Source: Paramecium sonneborni | Lineage: Eukaryota; Ciliophora; Oligohymenophorea; Peniculida; Parameciidae | DNA: 64,000 nt | Reading direction: 5' to 3' | Assembly: GCA_905182985.1 (NCBI GenBank) | Contig: CAJJDN010000048.1 | Coordinates: 237,061-301,060 of the forward strand | In this document: one piece after another, positions 56,301-64,000 of the stretch | Layout of the letters: the number at the start of each line of letters is the position of its first letter | Position numbering within the stretch: position 1 is the stretch's first letter | Position numbers and translations under genes: made by a program | The notes under the pieces: generated by a model | Seen by the model: the letters and a program-made list of their open reading frames with translations, nothing else | What the model was told of the DNA's origin: nothing | Database searches by the model: none

Positions 56301-56859
56301 TTGTAAAATATTATTATGACAGCAGAATTATTTGAAACTTTTGAAAGATTCTTAATAAATGAATAAATTTTAAAAAGTTAAACTTCTTAATTACTTGAAT
56401 TGGAACATATTCATAATAAAGCAATTTTCGATGCTTTAAATGAAGCTTTAGATTATTATAGACCTTATGGAATGGCAGGATAACCTTATGTTTGGAAATG
56501 TGATGCTGCTAGATTATAATTTCGTAAAAAATCATTAGATGAAATGCCAAACATAATTAAATCTAGTTTAGATAAAGTTTTAGAATGGTGTCATTATTTA
56601 GTTGGCTTTTTAATTGATAAAGAGGATTGTCCATATCCAAAAATGCTAATGTTTGATCAAGAATGTTTAGCACAAATTAAAGAAGATAGAATGATTAGAA
56701 TGCTTTCTGCAGAAGTATTATTTTAATTTTATACTTTAGGTTTAAGAAAATGAAGATAGATGGATCAGTTACGATGAAGAATATACTGTTGTTGCAATTG
56801 ACTTATCTGATTTGATTTTTGATCATTTACTTGAAGAATTACTTTAAGATATTCATTGA
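53330..56859 (+). CDS. Large IQ-motif coiled-coil protein, possibly CEP350/centrosomal type, 1,158 aa
   Basis: Two introns (28 and 25 nt) give exactly 1,159 codons. The N-terminus is Lys-rich and basic (KNKKKKKKKALN). A coiled segment (KYKEFKQKMIMIAKQESKKK) follows, then an IQ motif AAIKIQKVWRRYKTRQ for calmodulin or centrin binding at about residue 420, long Ser/Gln/Glu-rich linkers, another coiled region (KMDELIAMREKVLEERLKQQ), and a C-terminal globular domain: HNKAIFDALNEALDYYRP, EWCHYLVGFLIDKED, RWISYDEEYTVVAIDLSDLI, FDHLLEELLQDIH. The C-terminal block, in which an acidic Trp-containing segment leads to LI.D.LLEELL, resembles the C-terminus of CAP350/CEP350 and DUF4378 proteins. The centrosomal assignment is inference. 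Confidence 0.8.
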
Positions 56860-56906
56860 TTTTTATTATTATTTTTAAATAATTAATTAGTACAAAGAAC
56901 ATAAAC

Positions 56907-59711
56907 TCATTATTCCTATTTTAATATTTTTTTTATATTTTTCCAATTAACACTTTGTTCAATAGACAATTTTATTAATCTCTATAGTTTCATACTATAT
57001 TTCATCAAATGAGAACTAAAAATTCCATCCTTATTTTTTAAATCTTATAAAATATTTGTGTCTCCTTATTCTATATGATCTAAAACCCATTCCTCTTATA
57101 AATTTGAATATATATCAACATCTTTATTTTATTAATCAGAACATTCTGTAACAATATATTTTAAATCCATTGAATCATCATCATTTTATTATTCTATGTG
57201 TAATTCTTCAAAATATTATTTAATCTTATTGAATGTAAATAAATTTAATTACATTTATTTCATCTTTCTGTAGATCTAGTGTTTACAAATTAATCTTTAT
57301 AATTAGCTTGTATTTTCCTATTCCAAAAATTCTAATATAATTTAACAATTTTCTTCAGTAAATTGAATTTGAATTAATGGTATACCTATTTCTAAAAGAA
57401 TAATCTTATCAAGAAGTTTTGTAATATAAGATTAATATGATTTGAAACAAAGATGACTTAACTCTAATTATAGATCCTACCATTTTTTACAAATTTTTTT
57501 ATTACATTTTTAAAGTTAATAAAATAAAGAACTAAATTTATTTTTAGTTTAAAACTATGAATATTAAGAATAATTAATTGTACTATTATTATTGAATAAT
57601 TATGTTAAAGCAGATCTAAATTTTTCAAATTACTCAAAAAATATCCAAACCCATTACAATTAACGTAGCTATTATTCTTTAATGTTATGAAGTTAAGGAC
57701 TCTTTATTTCAGAAGTAATTTTTATATTTTTTTAAATAAATTCCATTATTTAAGATAAAACACTATTATGGTTTATTTTAGTAATATCTAAAAAATCATC
57801 TAGAATTAGATTAAAATTTGTTGTCATTATAGATTTCATTGATAATTAAAGTTAAACAATACCTACTTCAAATTATAGTAAATTATCAAATTAAGTTTTC
57901 ACTTCAATAAAATTTCCACAAATTCTTTTATTGGATAATTATCTTAAGATAGGTTAAAGAGTTTATAGTGATTGCAAATATTAATGTTATTCTTCATTAG
58001 ATTCTTGGTTAATTGAATTTTCCAAAAATGAGTTATAATCAGATAATATACTTTATTATTTTGGATAAATTTCATTATAACATTTTTTAAATTGAGAATT
58101 AAAATTTTCAAACTCTTTTTATGCTTTAAAATCTTTTATCTCTAAATATGGATTTAATTAAGGTTACAAATTCTTAATTTATTCTAATTCTTATTCAATA
58201 AGTGTTTAAAATACTGATTTCAATCTGGTTAAAGATGGATTTTAATGCTTGATATTTTATATATAATGTAAAATGACTAATAATTCTTTCTATTATTAAT
58301 TAAGTTCCGTATATAAGTTAATTAAATATAACCAAGATTCTTTTTTTAAGTCTTATTTAATCTTCACTAATATATCATTAAATAATAGAATATAGTTAAT
58401 TGAAATATAATGTTAAAATTTCTTAACATGATTTAATAAAATAGATTATAAATTCTTGGCTGTTTTAATATCAAACTATATTTTTTCAAACTCTAATAAG
58501 CATTTGTTATAAACTTTATGTCTCATAATGTTAAAAAATTGATAATTATTTATATTAAGCGATTTAAATTATTTTTAATATGATTTAGCTAACTTTAAAT
58601 TATTTCCAAATTTAATAATAAGTTTCTATCCTGTTAACTAACTTTCGATTTATAAATAAAATTCTGTTACACAATCCAAACTTTTTGCCTATTCTAATAA
58701 ATATTTCATTTTATCAATGATAGACAAAGATAATCGAATTTATTCAACAATTAAAGTATAATTTAAAATTAACTAATTTAATTCTTTTTAGAAATGAAAA
58801 AAATAGATTGAAGCTATACTTTCTAATTTGAACATTTGCTAAGATTTTTGTTATTCAAATTAAGGATACTTTTAAATTATTTAAATCAAAGCTTGACACA
58901 CTTATTTATATTAATGATAATTCTAGCTTATATGCATTAATCTTTTTTTTTCTGAAATAGTTTATTCTAATTCTTTTGCATGCATTTCAATCGAAGAATA
59001 TATCTATAATGATAATGATGTAAATTCTGCTTCTGAAGTTTCATTCGATGAATGTCCATTAATTTAGTAATCTATTAAACCTTCATGATTTTAATAATGA
59101 TGTTATTATTATTATACGGAAACTGACATTACTCTTTCAAATGTTGATGCCTCAATTAAAATGTCTCTTAATTCTAATTAAATTGATTCAAGTTAATTAA
59201 AATTGTACTTTATAGATCTATTTAATTCGGAATATCTAGAAATATTATTTGATTTCTAAATTTCATTTATCAAATGATTCATTTATTCAATACAACGTAG
59301 CTTATTAGATTTCATTTTTGTATGTTTCTCAATAATTGATTATACAATACGAGCATCAGATTTTAATTTGATTCTTAATTTTTCTCCTTCATTTTCAAGT
59401 TATTCATAAAATTATTATTATGAACCAGACTAATTTAATTAACTATTTTCAAGTTTCAAATTGATTTATTATGGTTATCTAAATAATATTAGAAATTATT
59501 CTAAATCATTAGGAGAAAAAATCTGAAGTTCATTTAATACTTATTTAGACATATCTAATTAATTTGAATTTCTTAATTAACTATTTATTAGAGGATTCTA
59601 TTAAATTGTTGATTAATCTAATATTTTTGGAACTTAGACAGATTCCAATTAATTTCCATATTGATTTGAAGAATTATTCTCAAAAATCTTTTTCTTGTGG
59701 TTGATGCTCAT
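56907..59711 (-). CDS. Long coiled-coil protein, 934 aa, intronless
   Basis: ATG 59709-59711 to TGA 56907-56909, open for 935 codons without an intron, unusual for a gene of this size in this window. The N-terminal 70 residues are low-complexity (Asn/Ser/Gln). The rest is helical with heptad character (YEQLENEGEKLRIKLKSDAR, KEFENFNSQFKKCYNEI, LQRLIKLSIEQSVNWKNIKK) and short Gln runs. No enzymatic motif or known family is visible. It converges on the IQ protein, with the two stops 47 bp apart. It could be a structural component of cortex or cilia, but there is no direct evidence. Confidence 0.8.
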
Positions 59712-60081
59712 AAAATTTACAAAATAAATATAATTATGTAAATTTTAACAGAATATTTTATTTTCAAAATATACTTAAACCTAAATAACATTTATACTAA
59801 TTTCAAAAGTTTGAATATAATGTAATATTGAGATTTCAAAAATATTTTGTTTTTTGAAAATCTTAGTTGATGATAAAAATTTATTTATATAGTTAATATA
59901 AAAGATTGTTGATTTTAATTGGTTCACTACTTAATTTAAGTTGAAATAGTTTGATTAAAGTGTTTTTCTTAATATATCTTTCTCAATAATTTTATGACCA
60001 ATCATTAATTATAAAAAAGCACTGCAACAATGCTATTTCAAAGAAAATATTGATTAATTAAAATGAAAAAGAAAAAATATA
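59712..60081. other. Intergenic, 370 bp, divergent promoters
   Basis: AT-rich spacer between the coiled-coil gene (minus) and the NC2beta gene (plus). No ORF, RNA or repeat is recognised. Confidence 0.6.
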
Positions 60082-60593
60082 ATGGAATAACTTCCAAAAG
60101 GTATTATATTCTTATTATTTAAGCCACTGTATAGTAATTCATAAAATCTATAACTAATGGGGATATGAAATGCTCAAATGAATTTGTAACATAAGTAATG
60201 TCAATGGCTAAGGAATATATCCAATAGGTTTCTGATTAAGCTAATACAATTTGTTTAGAAAATGGAAAAAAAACTATATCAGGAGAGTTTTTTTATAAAG
60301 CTATTTAAAAACTAAGCTTAGAGAGTTAAATTCAGTTTTTAAAAGAAATTGAAGAAGAAATCAAAGAGGAGGTGAATGTAAAGTTTTGATGCTATGTAAA
60401 GGTGAAAAATTAAAATAAAGCAAGATTTCAAGACGAAGATCATTTAAGATAGCTAGAGGAATAACAAAAAGAATTATATGAAAAAGCTAAATTAGAAAAT
60501 AATAAAGAATTGGTTGATGAAGAAGACGATTGTAAGCCTAGAAAAACTTTAAATTTACAATTCGATTAAGAAGAAGAAGAAGATCCATAATGA
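60082..60593 (+). CDS. DR1: Negative cofactor 2 beta (NC2beta/DR1-like histone-fold protein), 154 aa
   Basis: Introns of 23 and 24 nt give exactly 155 codons. The histone fold runs from MEQLPKATVQQFIKSI through CSNEFVTQVMSMAKEYIQQV to ANTICLENGKKTISGEFFYK and AIQKLSLE, with the LPKATV start and the KKTI loop of the NC2beta/NF-YB class. The segment after the fold (FQDEDHLRQLEEQQKELYEK, then AKLENN) matches the Gln/Leu-rich helix that follows the fold in DR1, favouring DR1 over POLE3/DPB4. The tail is acidic. NC2 binds TBP on promoter DNA and regulates pre-initiation complex assembly; the partner NC2alpha is not in this window. Confidence 0.85.
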
Positions 60594-60634
60594 AAAATTT
60601 ATAATAAAACAACAAAGTATAGTTTATCTTTCAT

Positions 60635-61435
60635 TCAGTGGATCTAATGATGATAGGTACTTTAAGCTAAAGAGGAAAAACCATCTTCATTGATTTCCAT
60701 TATTTCTATTTTTAATAATATGTCTTACCACTCATATTTAGAGGAGGTGGATTATCATGCATATATTATTAATGAACATCTTTAAATTCTTATTAGTAAT
60801 TTTTTAATAATTAAGGCAAATCATTTTTATGAGAAGTCATCGAGAAATCTTTAACACATTTTGGAATAGTTTTTTTAAATTCTTACTTTTACTATTTATA
60901 ATGTTATTCTCTTATATTATTTTTTTTCTAATTGTTAAATTCTATAATTTAAGTTGATTCATGATTTATCCAATTAAACTCGTAACCTTAATTATTGCTT
61001 CCCTTTAATTGTGAACTTTTTTTTTCAGCTGATGAATTAATTTTATTTGTAATTCTAAATTATTATTTTTCTGGTCTTTTGGGAATAACAATTATTTTCT
61101 TTTCTGATTAAACTGCTTGTTATTTTTAAATTAGTTTAACAGGACTAGCATTCTTTTTTTGATAAAATAGGGATTAATACATAATATTGAACTATTTTTT
61201 GTTCATTTGGTGTTATACTTCGAATTTTAATAACTTTGATGTCTTGAGATAATTGAAGTTCTTATTAATTTTTTCTTTGTTTTTAATGTTAAGATAAAGT
61301 TGCTTTTCTAGGAGGCAAAGGAGATTTAATAATTGGAGCTAATTTACCAGAGTTTGGCCTAATTGCAATCTCAGAGTTTTTATTTTGAACAATAGATTAA
61401 TCAAATTCAATCTTTTAGGTTTATTTTTTTTTCAT
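60635..61435 (-). CDS. Uncharacterised basic protein, 249 aa
   Basis: Introns of 28 and 23 nt give exactly 250 codons from ATG 61433-61435. The N-terminus is Lys/Gln-rich (MKKKQTQKIEFDQSIVQNKN), then Pro-rich (SPLPPRKATLSQ), then basic (KKIIVIPKRPEKQQFRITNK), with a C-terminal half holding IPKCVKDFSMTSHKNDLPQL and MHDNPPPLNMS. It looks largely disordered, with possible phosphorylation sites. No family is recognised. Its stop is 42 bp from the convergent NC2beta stop. Confidence 0.7.
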
Positions 61436-62015
61436 AATCTTATTGTGTATTAATTACAAAAATGAATAATAAAATTGTATATAGTTTTTATTTTGAAGAA
61501 TTATAATACTCAAAAAGTTTATAATGTTACATAATTTTAGAATGTATAAATTTTGATGATAAAATAGATGAATGATTTTAAAGATTTAAATTTTTAATAG
61601 ATATATAGAATTTTGAAATAAGAAAAGTTTAATTTCTACATGAGAAATGAAAAAAATGTATTAATATAATTTTTTACTATGATAATGAAGTATTTAACTT
61701 TAAATTTTGTATAAATTCTATTATTCATGTGAATATAAATGTTGTCATTCTTATATTTTTGAGAAGATGAGTAAGAGAAGTAAAATATGAATGAGGAAAA
61801 ATGTAAAAAATTGATGGATTGGAAGAAGCATAAGTTAGAAATATAAGGATTGTTTTTATTGAATAGAAATAAATTATTTATTTTTGTATGCATATATAAG
61901 TTTAGTAATTGAGGGATTGAATTAATGCAAAGTTAATATGCACAATGATGTTTTTCAGCCTAATTTAATGAGGTTTGAATTGAAATTGATCTTGGAAATA
62001 TAAAATATTAATTAT
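61436..62015. other. Intergenic, 580 bp, with doubtful small ORFs
   Basis: Divergent spacer between the uncharacterised minus-strand gene and the PKA gene. A plus-strand 41-codon frame at 61787-61912 (MNEEKCKKLMDWKKHKLE...) and a minus-strand 85-codon standard-code frame overlap it on the other strand; neither has convincing composition over its whole length. No RNA or repeat is recognised. Confidence 0.4.
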
Positions 62016-63127
<1,112 letters not shown>

Positions 63128-63280
63128 ATTAACAAATGTTAAAATATTATTAATTAGAATTTGTTCTCTTTCTAATTTATTCCTTCCTTTGATTTATTGA
63201 ATATATCAATAATTAATAATAATTAATAAAAGACCCAAATGCTATTTTTGTTGTAATAACTTGATTAGGTATATTATTAA

Positions 63281-64000
63281 TCATCTTCCAGACCAAGAAG
63301 CGACTTATTTCTTGAACATAATAATAACTTATTCTAAAATGGCATTTTCTTCATCTCTTTTAGCTTTGGCTTCAGCATAATCAGCTCTCTTATTTTCTAA
63401 ATCAGTTTGAGCTTAATCAAGAGCATCTTAGGATTCTTATAAAATGATTTTAGATTTGGCTTATTAAGCCAAAGCTGCTTAGATTTACTAATAATAAATA
63501 TATAATATTAATTACAGTAGCTAATCTATCAGCATAAACTTGTTTTCTTTCATATTCAACCTTCAAATTTTAAACTTCAGCTTCACTCAATGAAACCCAT
63601 CCAGCTAATTCCCATGAGGCATTAATTTCATTTACTTCTAAAGCTTCAAGAGAGGCTTATAAGTTTGATTCAAGTGATTCAAGTACTCCAAGAACTCTTT
63701 CAGCTAATGTTGCACCTCTACTTACTCCTTCCTCTTATTTATTTTAAGCTAAATTCAAAAAGGTCTTAACTTCATGTTCATTAAATAGATTGCTATAACC
63801 TTTAAGTTTCTCTGCTACACTTTAAGCTTTCTCTTGAACTAATTCAAATGAATCACCATTTATTATATAACCAGCAACATCTTGCTTTAATAATCTAACA
63901 ACTTCAAGAGCTTCTCTGTTTTGCTTTATTGATCTCACAAACAATTAATTACTAAGACACTATTCATCAAGAAGAACTTCAATCTTTCTATTAATTTCAT
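63281..64000 (-). CDS. Trichocyst matrix protein, 5'-partial (229 C-terminal residues visible)
   Basis: The frame enters from the right edge and ends at TGA 63281-63283; a 28-nt intron at about 63,486-63,514 is removed. The visible part is an alternating helical, Ala/Glu/Leu/Lys-rich coiled structure (EINRKIEVLLDEQCLSNQLF, ALEVVRLLKQDVAGYIIN, VNEIN(A)SWELAGW, AALAQQAKSKIILQESQDAL) and ends AKAKRDEENAILEQVIIMFK. The composition and the ENAILEQVI..MF.KQV ending are typical of Paramecium trichocyst matrix proteins. These are made as precursors, processed, packed as crystals in secretory granules and expand on exocytosis. The N-terminal signal and propeptide lie outside the window. Confidence 0.85.

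Overview
The window reads as macronuclear DNA of a ciliate, almost certainly Paramecium. It is very AT-rich. Every long reading frame is full of in-frame TAA and TAG at positions where conserved families carry glutamine, and only TGA ends genes (ciliate nuclear code). The introns that make conserved families align are nearly all 20-36 nt GT..AG. Genes are packed 30-400 bp apart. A trichocyst matrix protein gene at the right edge fits Paramecium specifically. Standard-code ORFs therefore show only fragments of the real genes, and all CDS spans given here include introns.

Layout, left to right. 1-9.5 kb, minus strand: an uncertain edge ORF, an EF-hand protein, triosephosphate isomerase, and a giant cysteine-rich multipass membrane protein. 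9.5-13.2 kb: a poorly coding stretch with two small candidate genes, then a perfect 1,097-bp direct duplication around a single N that looks like an unmerged contig overlap and copies the 5' end of the next gene. 13-16.6 kb, plus: a P4-ATPase flippase. 16.6-33 kb, minus: a predicted mitochondrial membrane protein, a four-domain voltage-gated calcium channel with an EEEE filter, and a UBR4-like protein. 33-37.6 kb: a decayed or miscalled RING gene, then an ankyrin protein, a membrane DnaJ with a DUF1977-like tail and a coiled-coil protein on the plus strand. 38.5-47.9 kb, minus: a dual-specificity phosphatase, a membrane aspartyl protease, ribosomal protein eL30 with an unusually long intron, and a C2CD3-like centriolar protein whose polyQ tract is 43 consecutive TAA codons. 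48-56.9 kb, plus: a Sec7-TBC fusion, a type I membrane protein, a two-domain CAP protein, a U6 snRNA gene on the opposite strand, and a large IQ/coiled-coil protein. 57-64 kb: a long coiled-coil protein (minus), NC2beta/DR1 (plus), an uncharacterised protein (minus), a PKA catalytic subunit (plus) and a trichocyst matrix protein running off the right edge (minus).

There is no operon-like organisation. By function, several genes belong to cilium and secretory biology: the calcium channel and PKA (swimming control), C2CD3 and perhaps the IQ protein (basal bodies), the Sec7-TBC protein and flippase (membrane traffic), and the trichocyst protein (regulated exocytosis). This is ordinary for a ciliate and is not evidence of a cluster.
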